Source: Saccopteryx bilineata (Eukaryota; Chordata; Mammalia; Chiroptera; Emballonuridae). Taken from it: a stretch of DNA of 64,000 nucleotides. The position numbers and the translations under genes are program-made. The notes beneath the pieces were generated by a model. The model had not been told where the DNA came from. It searched no databases and saw only the letters and a list, made by a program, of their open reading frames with translations. How positions within the stretch are numbered: position 1 is the stretch's first letter; the number at the start of each line of letters is the position of its first letter. Shown piece by piece: positions 46,594 through 58,205 of this stretch. The DNA lies in assembly GCF_036850765.1 (NCBI RefSeq), contig NC_089491.1:184987520-185051519 (forward strand). Reading direction: 5' to 3'.

Positions 46594-49500
46594 ATGGCAG
46601 TAGGGAACCCACAAGTGTCAATAATTACACTAAATGTAAATGGATTAAACTTACCAATAAAAAGACACAGAGTAGCAGAATGGATTAAAAAAGAAAATCC
46701 AACTATATGCTGCCTACAAGAAACACATCTAAGCAACAAGGATAAAAACAAATTCAAAGTGAAAGGCTGGAAAACAATACTCCAAGCAAACAACACCCAA
46801 AAAAAGGCAGGTGTAGCAATACTCATATCTAATAATGCTGACTACAAGACAGAAAAATGACTCAGAGACAAAAATGGTCATTTCATAATGATTAAGGGGA
46901 ACTTGAATCAAGAAGACATAACAATCCTTAATATATATGCACCAAACCAAGGAGCACCAAAATATATAAGACAGCTACTTATTGACCTTAAAACAAAAAC
47001 TAACAAAAATACAATCATACTTGGAGACCTCAATACACCGCTGACGGCTCTAGATCGGTCATCCAAACAGAGAATCAACAAAGACATAGTGGCCTTAAAC
47101 AAAATACTAGAACACCTGGATATGATAGACATCTACAGGACACTTCATCCCAAAGTGACAGAGTATACATTTTTCTCTAGTGTACATGGAACATTCTCAA
47201 GAATTGACCATATGTTAGGCCACAAAGACAATATCAGCAAATTTAGAAAAATTGAAATTGTACCAAGCATATTTTCTGATCATAAAGCCTTGAAACTAGA
47301 ATTCAACTGCAAAAAAGAGGGGGAAAAACCCACAAAAATGTGGAAACTAAACAACATACTTCTAAAAAATGAATGGGTCAAAGAAGAAATAAGCGCAGAG
47401 ATCAAAAGATATATACAGACAAATGAAAATGAAAATACGACATATCAGAATCTCTGGGATGCAGCAAAAGCAGTAATAAGAGGAAAGCTCATATCACTTC
47501 AGGCCTATATGAACAAACAAGAGAGAGCCGAAGTAAACCACTTAACTTCACACCTTAAGGAACTAGAAAAAGAAGAACAAAGACAACCCAAAACCAGCCG
47601 AAGAAAGGAGATAATAAAAATCAGAGCAGAAATAAATGAAATAGAGAACAGAAAAACTATAGAAAAAATCAATAAAACAAGGAGCTGGTTCTTTGAAAAG
47701 ATCAACAAAATTGACAAACCCTTGGCAAGACTCACCAAGGAAAAAAGGCACAGGACTCAAATAAATAAAATCCAAAATGAAAGAGGAGAGGATCACCACA
47801 GACATCATAGATATACAAAGAATTATTGTAGAATACTATGAAAAATTATATGCCACCAAATACAATAATCTAGAAGAAATGGATAAATTCCTAGAACAAT
47901 ACAACCTTCCTAGACTGAGTCATGAAGAGGCAGAAAGCCTAAACAGACCAATCAGCAGGGAGGAAATAGAAAAAACTATTAAAAACCTCCCCAAAAATAA
48001 AAGTCCAGGCCCAGACGGTTATACTAATGAATTCTATCAAACATTCAAAGAAGACTTGGTTCCTATTCTACTCAAAGTCTTCCAAAAAATTGAAGAAGAA
48101 GCAATACTTCCAAACACATTCTATGAGGCCAACATAACCCTCATATCAAAACCTGGCAAGGATGGCACAAAGAAAGAAAACTACAGACCAATATCTCTAA
48201 TGAATACAGATGCTAAAATACTAAACAAAATACTGGCAAACCGAATACAACAACATATTAAAAAAATAATACATCATGATCAAGTGGGATTCATCCCAGA
48301 ATCTCAAGGATGGTTCAACATACGCAAAACGGTTAACGTAATACACCATATCAACAAAACAAAGAACAAAAACCACATGATCTTATCAATAGATGCAGAA
48401 AAGGCTTTTGATAAAATACAACACAATTTTATGTTTAAGACTCTCAACAAAATGGGTATAGAAGGAAAATATCTCAACATGATAAAGGCCATATATGATA
48501 AACCATCAGCCAACATCCTATTAAACGGCATAAAACTGAGGACTTTCTACCTTAAATCAGGAACAAGACAGGGTTGTCCACTCTCTCCACTCTTATTCAA
48601 CGTGGTGCTAGAAGTTCTGGCCAGAGCAATCAGACAAGACAAAGAAATAAAAGGCATCCATATCGGAAAAGAAGAAGTAAAGCTATCACTTTTTGCTGAT
48701 GATATGATCCTATACATCGAAAACCCGAAGGACTCCACAAAAAGATTATTAGAAACAATAAACCAATACAGTAAGGTCGCAGGATACAAAATTAACATAC
48801 AAAAGTCCATAGCCTTTCTATATGCCAACAATGAAATATTAGAAAACGAACTCAAAAGAATAATCCCCTTCACAATTGCAACAAAAAAAATAAAATACCT
48901 AGGAATAAAGATAACAAAGAACGTAAAGGACCTATATAATGAAAATTACAAAGCATTGTTAAGGGAAATCGAAAAAGATACAATGAGATGGAAAAATATT
49001 CCTTGTTCATGGATAGGAAGAATAAATATAATCAAAATGGCCATATTACCCAAAGCAATATACAAATTTAATGCAATTCCCATCAAAATCCCTATGAGAT
49101 TTTTTAAAGAAATGGAACAAAAAATCATCAGATTTATATGGAACTATAAAAAACCCCGAATAGCCAAAACAATCCTAAGGAAAAAGAATGAAGCTGGGGG
49201 CATTACAATACCTGACTTTAAACTATATTATAGGGCCACGATAATCAAAACAGCATGGTATTGGCAAAAAAATAGACACTCAGACCAATGGAACAGAATA
49301 GAAAGCCCAGAAATAAAACCACATATATATGGTCAAATAATCTTTGATAAAGGGGCCAACAACACACAATGGAGAAAAGAAAGCCTCTTCAACAAATGGT
49401 GTTGGGAAAACTGGAAAGCCACATGCAAAAGAATGAAACTCGACTACAGCCTCTCTCCGTGTACTAAAATTAATTTTAAATGGATCAAAGATCTAAATAT

Positions 49501-50422
49501 AAGACCTGAAACAATAAAGTACATAGAAGAAGACATAGGTACTAAACTCATGGACCTGGGTTTTAAAGAACATTTTATGAACTTGACTCCAATGGCAAGA
49601 GAAGTGAAGGCAAAGATAAATGAATGGGACTACATCAGAATAAAAAGTTTTTGCTCAGCGAGAGAAACTGATATCAAAATAAACAGACAGCCAACTAAAT
49701 GGGAAATGATATTTTCAAACAACAGCTCTGATAAGGGCCTAATATCCAAAATTTACAAAGAACTCATAAAACTCAACAACAAACAAACAAACAATCCAAT
49801 AAAAAAATGGGAAGAGGACATGAACAGACACTTCTCCCAGAAAGAGATACAAAGGGCCAACAGATATATGAAAAGATGCTCAGCTTCATTAGTTATTAGA
49901 GAAATGCAAATCAAAACTACAATGAGATACCACCTCACTCCTGTTAGATTAGCTATTATCAACAAGACGGGTAATAGCAAATGTTGGAGAGGCTGTAGAG
50001 AAAAAGGAACCCTCATTCACTGTTGGTGGGACTGTAAAGTAGTACAACCATTATGGAGGAAAGTATGGTGGTTCCTCAAAAAACTGCAAATAGAACTACC
50101 TTATGACCCAGCAATCCCTCTACTGGGTATATACCCCAAAACCTCAGAAACATTGATACGTGAAGACACATGTTGCCCCATGTTCATTGCAGCACTGTTC
50201 ACAGTGGCCAAGACATGGAAACAACCAAAAAGCCCTTCAATAGAAGACTGGATAAAGAAGATGTGGCACATATACACTATGGAATACTACTCAGCCATAA
50301 GAAATGATGACATCAGATCATTTACAGCAAAATGGTGGGATCTTGATAACATTATAAGGAGTGAAATAAGTAAATCAGAAAAAAACAAGAACTACATGAT
50401 TCCATACATTGGTGGAACATAA
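46594..50422 (+). pseudogene. L1 ORF2p, endonuclease and reverse transcriptase, two lesions
   Basis: ORF2p nicks target DNA and copies L1 RNA there. The endonuclease (46594 to about 47310) shows [34 protein letters not shown] and SDHKAL, so the catalytic N, E, D/N, D and H positions are present. RT holds the FADDMILYI motif at about 48695. A C-terminal Cys block (CWRGC...HCWWDC) follows near 49983-50035. The protein ends IPYIGGT. A TGA at 46858-46860 (after DYKTEK) stops translation at residue 88. An extra G near 47790 moves the frame from the 46888-47841 segment into the 47777-50422 segment. Otherwise the sequence is open and conserved. It is broken only by these two events. Confidence 0.93.
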
Positions 50423-50677
50423 AAATGAGACTAAGAGACATGGACAAGAGTGTGGTGGTTACCAAGGGTGGGGGGAGGGAGGACATGGGAGGGAGGGAGG
50501 GAGAGAGTTAGGGGGAGGGGGAGGGGCACAGAGAACTAGATAGAGGGTGGCGGAGGACAATCTGACTTTGGGCGAGGGGTTTGCAACATAATTTAATGAC
50601 AAAATAACCTAGACATGTTTTCTTTGAATATATGTACCCTGATTTATTAATGTCATCCCATTACCATTAATAAAAAT

Positions 50678-50710
<33 letters not shown>
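50423..50710 (+). other. L1 3' UTR with G-rich tract and poly-A tail
   Basis: 50465-50530 is G-rich with several runs of three or more G (GTGGGGGGAGGGAGG, GGGAGGGAGGGAGG, GGGGGAGGGGGAGGGG), compatible with a G-quadruplex, as in other L1 3' UTRs. AATAAAAATT near 50670 is the polyadenylation signal, and the A-tail follows. Confidence 0.9.
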
Positions 50711-50714
<4 letters not shown>

Positions 50715-50758
50715 CAGGAATAATTTTTCCCTTGGAGTAAAATATATTCAATGACATG

Positions 50759-51404
50759 TGTATGGCCAGTAGCCATGGCCACCATTACAGCCGCCTGGCC
50801 CGTGCAGGTTCGCATTTGATTCAGACAGACGGTAATGAAACAACGGAGCCAAGAACTGGTGGGCCATTAGCTTTAATCCTAGCTTGCACCCGGCGGGCAA
50901 GAAATACACACAGTGGGAAAACAGTTCCCTTTCCATTCAGGGCTCCCAAAGCCACTGACTTATCTGAGTTTCCTAGAATCAAAGGTTTCTACCTCATCAG
51001 CCTTATTCACCTCTGTTCCCCATCTTCTCTCTGCACAAACTCTACACAAACTGGCTTCTCCTTTAACACTCTGCCATCTTGGCTGCTTCTCCTCTCCTCC
51101 ATGTGGCCTTTCTCTGCTCTCCTCCAGCATGGGCTCCTCTGCCCCACTTTATAGTGTAGAAATCAAAACCTTTAATCTAATATATAAACAAGGAAGTCTC
51201 TGATACAAAGTCACTTATCTGAGGCATAATGGGATTCCTCATGAGAGTGCACCACCCCACATCATGCAACAGTCAAGGGTTGGGGAAAAGCTTAGTTTTA
51301 AAACTAAGCCTTCGGCTATAATGACTTTGCCAGCTTATAGCCTGTCTCCCATACCCAAAGCGAGCAAACATAAATGTCATATTTACAAACTTATTTGACC
51401 CACA
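50759..51404 (-). mobile_element. Solo LTR, family X, minus orientation
   Basis: TG...CA bounded, with the 5-bp duplication ACATG at 50754-50758 and 51405-51409. It is the reverse complement of the family at 39976-40580: GGCCAGTAGCCATGGCCACC here matches the other copy's 3' end, and TTATAGTGTAGAAATC its TATA region. It is about 40 bases longer, mainly through small insertions such as ACTCTACACAAAC. It sits 48 bases from the L1 tail. Confidence 0.9.
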
Positions 51405-51619
51405 ACATGCTTAGTTCTTATTAAGTAATTTTCATAAAATTTTGATAATGTGAAATGTTCTTCCCATTTGTATTGATTAAATACATTTTAAGTTTCTTTT
51501 ATACTATTTTTTTTTCTTAATTCTGTAGTTCTCAAATTGCATTCCTTCGAGTTCAGGGTCCACAAAATATCTCCAGGATAATTTATCTCTTTAATCCTTA
51601 AAAATAATCTTAGAGGGCC

Positions 51620-51740
51620 AAACAATTTCCCTTTTACATATAAGATCACGTAAACTCAGGAGAGTTTAAGTGACTTGCCAAAAGTCAAGGAGTTATTGAC
51701 CCAGGATCTGAAATCATGTCTATTTGACAACATCTTTGGT
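51620..51740 (-). repeat. MIR SINE fragment
   Basis: AGAGTTTAAGTGACTTGCCA and a GGATCTGAAATCATGTCTAT block match MIR in reverse orientation. Confidence 0.75.
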
Positions 51741-52840
51741 GAGCTTCTTGTATCATCTTGTCTTTAAAAACAAAACAACAACAAAAACACATTACTTATG
51801 ATGAAGACTGAATAAAATAAGTCTTGTTACCCATAGATCTTTTCCTGGAATAAGCTAGTTTGAAGATTTCAAGGGATGACAAAATAAAAATTAATGTAAT
51901 TTGGAGAATGAGACTTTCTACAGATTAACATAGTTGGTTATTTTCTAGAAAGACTCATATTACATTCATTCATGGAGGATCCTCTTGCCAGGCTATCTGC
52001 TCTCTTGAACTTGAATGCATCTTATAGCCAGGAGAGGGGCTTTGAGAATGGCTAGAAGTACTAGAAAGAGTCAAGAATTAAGGGCTCATAAAAATATAGA
52101 AAATGTGATTAATGACAGCTTGCAAAGGTCTAGAAACTATTCCTTCACAAATACACTGACAATGCAGCATTTCACTGGTTGTTGTCCTAACAAGAAGCCA
52201 GTGAATCTGAAGACAAAGGTCTCTGTTTACTTCGATCTGAAGCTTCACAAAACCACTCTTGTCTTTGGTTTCCCAAGACTGAACACCTTGCAGAGAGTGA
52301 ATCTGTGTAATAAATACAAAGTCAACATCAAGTCACTGCCCTCTTTTCTTTTCTCTCTTCCCCTGCCTTTCAGCATTTTATCTCAGAAAAATGACAGTAA
52401 TACTTCAGTAACTTCCTTTACAAATCTCTGTCATCTCCTAAGATGCCATTACATGGACTTTCCCTTGATTTTCAAAGTAGACACTGTCACCAGAGCCTGA
52501 AAGAGCATCTAAGATCTGTGAACAGAAGATAGGGTACATTAACATTTCAAGATCCTTTTGAGGCCAAAAGGAGATTTAATTATCTGCTAGAGGCAGGATA
52601 TTCCTGAATTTCAACTTCCTTCTCCCTAAGAGAACTGACAAACTGCTCTCATTCATTTGTCCCTGGCTGGCCATTCTCTCTTCCTCCTCTCCTTTTTATT
52701 TTCTTTCTCTTCTGTATCATTTCATGTAGCAAAATCTCATGAATTTGAAATCCATTAATTCTCTATGTGTGATAAGACAGACAAGGCCTAGTATTTTTTT
52801 AACGTTAACTCTGAGAAACATCTTCTAACATACAATGTAG
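51741..52840. other. Unique DNA with a long non-homologous frame
   Basis: A 161-codon frame at 52015-52500 has no recognisable domain, signal peptide or splice context. I regard it as chance. Confidence 0.45.
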
Positions 52841-52998
52841 ATCAGTGTACTCAGAACCACTGCACATCAGATTTACCTGGAAGGCTGTGTCCCACCTGAT
52901 TCAGCGGATCTGGGTTGGGGCTCAATAATTTGCATTCCAACCAGTCCCTGGGTTATGGCAATGCTGCTGGCCCTGTGACCACACTTGGACACCTCTGA
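52841..52998. mobile_element. MER5A-like hAT MITE
   Basis: Contains CACATCAGATTTACCTGGAA, GTGTCCCACCTGATTCAGCG, TCTGGGTTGGGGCTCAATAA and TTTGCATTCCAACCAGTCCC, the MER5A phrase order. Termini are degraded. Confidence 0.8.
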
Positions 52999-53109
52999 TG
53001 TAAATAAACTGGAAAGTAAAGGGGACCAATTAATCCAGTTGGTATAATTGATTTAACTAAAGCAAAACTAAAAGGGTTCATTTACTCGAAGTAAATTAAT
53101 ATCTTGTGG

Positions 53110-53265
53110 GCAAAACCCAGAGCACTGACAGGGAGCAAAGCGTCTGAGTCCTAGTGTGGTCCTGTGTGAACTTGAGAGAGAACTTGCAACCCACTGGACG
53201 TTGGTTATTCTTAAAGAGGCTAAGCCAAGCTGCCCTTTCTAGCTCCAGTATTCTATGACTATATA
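53110..53265 (+). repeat. Probable MIR-related fragment
   Basis: TGTGTGAACTTGAGAGAGAA and a TTTCTAGCTCCAGTATTCTA block resemble MIR-type sequence. Divergence makes the subfamily uncertain. Confidence 0.5.
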
Positions 53266-53487
53266 AAGATACATACTGATAATGTGTTAAAAAATCACTT
53301 ATTGAAAACTTTCACAACTAGCACCGTAATGAACAGCTGTTCTGCCTTGAAGTGCTATGAATTTGTGAGATTCCATTGTTTATCCCTCATACAGAGAAAA
53401 GCTTTACAAATAATTCTGACCCTTCCAGTCATACCTCCAATTCTTCTCTGGTTGCAAACACTTTTTCTGAGACTGGCAGCTGCCTAC

Positions 53488-53490
<3 letters not shown>

Positions 53491-53520
<30 letters not shown>

Positions 53521-53752
53521 TACTACTACTACTAAGTGAGAGGCAGGGAGGCAGAAAGACAGAATCCTGCATGTGCCCCAACTGGGATCCACTCATCAAG
53601 CCCCCTATGGGACAATGCTCTATCTGGGTTGCTCTGTTGCTTGGCAACCAAGCTATTTTAGTGCCTGAGGTGAAGCCATGGAGCCATTCCTCAGTGCCTG
53701 GGGCCAACTTGCTCAAATGAGCCATGGCTGAAAGAGGGAGGGGAGAGAGAGA

Positions 53753-53789
<37 letters not shown>

Positions 53790-53903
53790 GGAGAGGGGTG
53801 GAGAAGCAGATGGTCACTTCTCCTGTGTGCCCTAACCAGGAATCAAACCCGGGACTTCCACACACTGGGCCAATGCTCTTTCGTTGAGCTGACCAGCCAG
53901 GGC
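53491..53903 (-). repeat. Rhin-1-like SINE (older) with expanded tail and AG repeat
   Basis: The tail has become (TTA)n then (CTA)n at 53491-53533. A (GA)n run lies at 53750-53786. The head ends AGCCAGGGC at 53903. The duplication GGCAGCTGCCTACTTT (53475-53490) versus GGCAACTACCCACTTT (from 53905) shows several changes, so the copy is older than the others. Confidence 0.9.
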
Positions 53904-53994
53904 CGGCAACTACCCACTTTGCATGTGGACACAGGAAGAAGCCTGCCTTTATTCCTCTTTGTAAACTCAAGATACATATTAACTTATTTTTTAA

Positions 53995-54180
53995 AGATTA
54001 TGTGCTGAGAGTCTACCTTTCACAAAATCCTGTGCTAGGCCCTGGTGAAGGACAGAGGGATAATCTCCATTCTGGGCCACTGATCAGCCAGACATTGGAG
54101 AATGCATGATATTGACCCAGACCATAAAGGACAGGTAGGATTCTGGTAGGGACAGATGACAAAGGGGCAACAACATGGCA
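53995..54180 (-). repeat. Probable L2 fragment
   Basis: GATTATGTGCTGAGAGTCTA and TCCTGTGCTAGGCCCTGGTG follow the reverse L2 3' end pattern. Confidence 0.55.
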
Positions 54181-54484
54181 GGCACAGAAAGGCATCAATC
54201 AGACTCTTCTTGCCCGTCATCCCCAACCCTCCCACCACACATCCCCATCTTAGCACATGTTCAAGCTTTGTCTTTGTCAGGAGCCAAGAGGGCCTCACAC
54301 ACAGAGCTTCGTCTAGCCTTTACTCCAAGCATGGAGTACTGGGCCTGGCATAATTAAACAATTTGCTGACTGAGCATTTGTTGAACTAAACCCGTCTGAT
54401 TCCACAACACAGTCTTTGTTTGAATAAAACAATTGAACAAGTTTATATGAAAAACAAACTCTCAAGTCTAAAAAAATGTAGGGT

Positions 54485-54655
54485 TTTTTAAAAATTATTT
54501 TTAAAATTAAATTTATTGAAGTGACATTGGTTAATAAAATTATATAGGTTTCAGGGGTTTAATTCTATAAGACAGCATCTGTATATTGTATTGTGTGTTC
54601 ACCACCCCATGTCAAGTCTCCTTTTCTGTCACCATTTGTCCCCCATTTATCATTA
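54485..54655 (-). repeat. L1 3'-end fragment
   Basis: TTTATTGAAGTGACATTGGT, TAATAAAATTATATAGGTTT and CTGTATATTGTATTGTGTGT are the reverse of an L1 3' UTR. Confidence 0.75.
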
Positions 54656-54799
54656 AAGTCTTGAATGGCCAGCTGATGAGTTTGGACTTCATCTGGAGGA
54701 TAACTGGGACTTAGCAGGTTTCTGAGAAGACATGTTGATCTGACATTGTTTTATAAGATGGGCTAAAAACAAGGACTGTTTCAGATCTTATGTTTAGGT

Positions 54800-55035
54800 C
54801 TTTGATCTAGATAAAAATGTAGTGGTTAACAAGGAGAGGGAGATGTTAGGTAGGGTGAGGGGGTGGGGGAAGGGCGTAAAGAGGGACAAATATAAGGTGA
54901 CAGAAAATGATTTGACTTTGAGTGATGGGTATACAACATAATTGACTATTCAAATGATGTAGTGATGTTTACCTGAAATCTATGTACACTTGTTGATCAA
55001 TGTCACCCTGTTAAATTTAATTTTCTAAATAATAA
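54800..55035 (+). repeat. L1 3' UTR fragment
   Basis: TGTAGTGGTTAACAAGGAGA, a G-rich tract, ATTTGACTTTGAGTGATGGG and ATGTACACTTGTTGATCAAT, then TAATAATAATAATA. It is the plus-strand 3' UTR of an L1 related to the intact one. Confidence 0.8.
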
Positions 55036-56580
55036 TAATAATAGAAAAGGTGCTGTTTGAGAGGCAATGCAAATTAAAGGCCACTGCATCTACATGAGAA
55101 AAATAATAAAGGCATGAACCTGGATGGGGTCAGAACAGAAAGGAAGTTCTTGCCTCAAACAGATGGGTCTGAAATCCTGTCACATCACCCTTTCCCAATA
55201 AAGAAAACATGAAAGATATGTTTCTTGGTGAGATGTTATGATTAAGGTGTTTCAGAAACTTTTTTAGAATATCAACTCTAGAACCTTTCTCAAAATTCTG
55301 TACCTATGGCAGAATATTGGTCAGAGTTCTTGTACTCAAGTACTGAAACTATGGGCCATAAATTCCTGGGAATGAGAAAGTGGCTCTCAGTGTGCCAGCA
55401 TGAGGACAGAAATGACCCTGGCAGTGTGGCAGAGGTCTTCACGTTCCTCAAGTTTCCAAAATATTAGAACTAATACCCATTTACAAGCAACAGTGAGGCT
55501 ATAAGAACAAAGTAAATGTCACCATAAGCAAAAAAAATAACATAAATTAGGTCAATGCAATAACAAAACAGCACCAATTTCTGCAAGTCAGTAGAAGAGA
55601 AAAATATGATTAGAATAATGAAAGCAGACATAGGAGATAGAACAATCAATTGTAGTATGTGGGCCTTGTTTAAATCTTGACTTGAGCAAACTAACTATTA
55701 AAAGACACTTTTAAAAATGACAATCAAAACAATGTGAATGGGTACTGACTATTCAATGATGCCAAAGAATTATGTCAAATATGATAATAGCATTGTTTAT
55801 TGGTAGGTAAGAAAGTAGCAATATTTTCTAGAATGCACACTAGTGATATGAAATTCAATGAAATCATGCCTCTTTCTGATTCAAAATTAAGAGAAAAATG
55901 GTATAAATGAATCAAACATGATAATTTTGATAACACTGACTGATTGATGGCACTGCTGTATATTATACTATTCTTTCTCCTTTTGTGTGTGTTTTAAGAA
56001 ATTCATAATAAAACATTGTTTTGAAAAGATAAAGCTGATTTGCAAAATGTTTCCTGTGTACTTTAATGGCAATAATGAAGGAATGCTATCTTAGAACTTC
56101 AATTACAAAAAAACCCCACCAAAACCAAATTGTTATATAAAAGAAATTGAACATGTCTATTATCCAGGATTGATCATATAGCTTTGACTGTCCACTAAGA
56201 TTTCAAGTCCAACTACATACTCCCACACTCAGTAAATGTGTTGAGCTGGACAGTGTGGGTCTTGGAGCACCAACAACATGATAGAACGGGCGAACAGGTG
56301 GGGGCTGTACTTGTACTACAATATCATTTCAGTCCTTCAGAAACATTTCTGTCTCAAAAGACTATGAGTGAGATCAGTTAACTGATTCACTAAATAACGA
56401 ATTTTCACTGAGGCCTCAGTATGGATAAGGTCTTCCACAAAGTTCTGTGGAGAATATAGAGATAAATATAAAAAGACAATTTAAAAGATTTTTAGAATTT
56501 AGTACGTTCAGTACTAAGATGCCACAAGGCAGTGTTAGGCTGAATAGCCAATGGAAGAGCAATTGAATTTAGAACAACGT
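55036..56580. other. Unique DNA with a possible L1M 3' fragment
   Basis: 55700-56030 resembles old L1 3' UTR (TATTATACTATTCTTTCTCC, AAATTCATAATAAAACATTG) but is weak. No gene recognised. Confidence 0.4.
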
Positions 56581-56800
56581 TCATTCATTCATTCTGTCAG
56601 TAATCAAATATTTACTGAAGTCCCCCTTTACTCCAAGTATTGTGCTAACTGCTAGAGGAAAAACAGGCATGCCTCTGTCCTCACACAGCTGACAGTCCAC
56701 AGGGCAGACAGGTGTTATGCAACAAGCACACCCAGAAATATAGTTACAAAATAGGAAGTGCTACGAAAGCCACTGCAAGAGAGACCAAGGGGAGACACAT
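56580..56800 (-). repeat. Probable L2 fragment
   Basis: TTCATTCATTCATTCTGTCA, AATATTTACTGAAGTCCCCC, TGTGCTAACTGCTAGAGG and AGCTGACAGTCCACAGGGCA follow the reverse L2 order. Confidence 0.65.
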
Positions 56801-57009
56801 CTGTCACTGTGAGGTCAGTGCAGGACTGAACAGCAAAGCTGAGACCTGGAGGTAATGATGTAAGGACACCAGCAAAGAAGGCATCAAGAAGAGAACGGGG
56901 TTGTAGGAAGTATATCAGTGGGAAGAAAGCTCACATCCCTCTGGTGTCCTCAGGGTTCTCTGGTTCAGCCCAAGCATGGTACTTCCCTCTGCAGAAGCCG
57001 GTGCCCTCA

Positions 57010-57195
57010 CCCAGCTCGCCTCCCTGCAGAGCACCCGCTGCCTCTTCATATAATAACAAACATATTTATATGTGTTTCCTGTCTGTCTTCTCCACTACAA
57101 TTAAGTCAACACAAGGTGAGACATTTGTTTTGTTCTTATTGTATCCTCACTTTCTAGCTTAAGCTCAGTACTCAATAAATATTTGTTGCATTAAG
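57010..57195 (+). repeat. Probable L2 3' end
   Basis: TCTTATTGTATCCTCACTTT then AAGCTCAGTACTCAATAAAT and ATTTGTTGCATTAAGG, the plus-strand L2 terminus. Confidence 0.6.
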
Positions 57196-57841
57196 GAGTA
57201 AGGAAGCATTAAGACATAGAAGGCAGTGAGTTTTCTCCAGTTTAGAACCCCTTCATTCAACTAAAGATTGGACATCAAGCCTACTGAGAAAGCTGTTTCT
57301 ACAACCAGGCAGGACGCCCACAAATAAAGCACCGGCATGTTCAGATGGACAGCACAGTCCCTCCATGGAGAACCTGACTGGTGGTATGTTGAGAATGTCT
57401 GCCTTATAAAACCTTTATAGTGGGGTTTGTCAAAATGCAGGCTGCAGCCCACTGCTCAACCATGAAAAAAACCATTATCGGGGGTGCTAACGGGGCGATT
57501 GCAACAGAACAGAAGGGGAACCTGGGGAAGACCAGACAGCAGTGTGATGGCACCCTGCACAACAAGGGCTAGCACCGTGTCACACACCTTGCTTTCAAGT
57601 CTCTTTGTCTACAGATGTGTTTATGTACTTGCTCTGAGTCATTACGCAAAGTGTGCTTCTTACTGTGTACTGTGGTCTGAAAGTTCCTCACCACTGTGGG
57701 AATAGCTATCGCATGCAGATTCCATCTGGGCATTAGGCTCAGGCCTACCTCAATAGCAAACCCAGCTTCTTGACTTATTTTATTAGAACTACTTTTGAGT
57801 CAGTCATTGGGGCGAGAGAACAGGTTTAAACAAAAGTTTTT
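57196..57841. other. No gene recognised
   Basis: Unique sequence; no domain-bearing frame. Confidence 0.45.
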
Positions 57842-58205
57842 GGTCCTGGCTGGCTGGCTCAGTGGTAAAGTATCAGCCTAGCATGTGGATGTCCTGGGTT
57901 CGATTTCTGGTCAAGGTACACAGGAAAGCAACCATCTGTTTCTGCACTCCTTGCCCTCCACTCCTCTCTCTCTCTCTCTCTCTCTCTTCCCCTGCAGCAG
58001 TCATGGCTCAACTGGTTTGAGCACATTGGCCCCAGGCACTGAGGATGGCTCCGTGAAGCCTCTACCTCGGGTGCTAAAAATAGCTCATTTGCTAAAAATA
58101 GCTCATTTGCAAGCAGGGCTCCAGAAGGGGGCTGTCTGGTGGGGGTGCATGTGAGAGTTTGTCTCTCTACCTCCTGTCCTCTCACTTGGAAAAGAAGAAA
58201 AAAAG
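57842..58205 (+). repeat. Older VES/Rhin-like SINE
   Basis: The head TCCTGGCTGGCTGGCTCAGT carries degenerate A and B boxes (GGGTTCGATTTC), then (CT)n at 57964-57989, CCAGGCACTGAGGATGGCTC and an A-rich tail. The segment AAAAATAGCTCATTTGC is tandemly duplicated at 58074-58110. The flanks share AGTTTTTG. Confidence 0.82.

Larger units (their letters stand above)
42923..50710 (+). mobile_element. Full-length young L1 retrotransposon
   Basis: The element is 7.8 kb with 5' UTR, ORF1, spacer, ORF2, 3' UTR and poly-A tail, flanked by a 15-bp duplication AAAAAAGCTCAGGAA (42908-42922; right copy merging with the tail and ending at 50720). The 5' end keeps a CRE (TGACGTCA) and an ATGGCGCC motif, suggesting it is not 5'-truncated. 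ORF1 is intact. ORF2 has one in-frame stop (46858-46860) and one single-base frameshift near 47790, so this copy should not be autonomous. The preservation and clean duplication point to recent insertion. It lies in the opposite direction to FRY. Confidence 0.95.

Noticed and set aside
52015..52500. 161-codon open frame
   Set aside because: No recognisable domain, splice context or promoter. Composition is ordinary for non-coding DNA.
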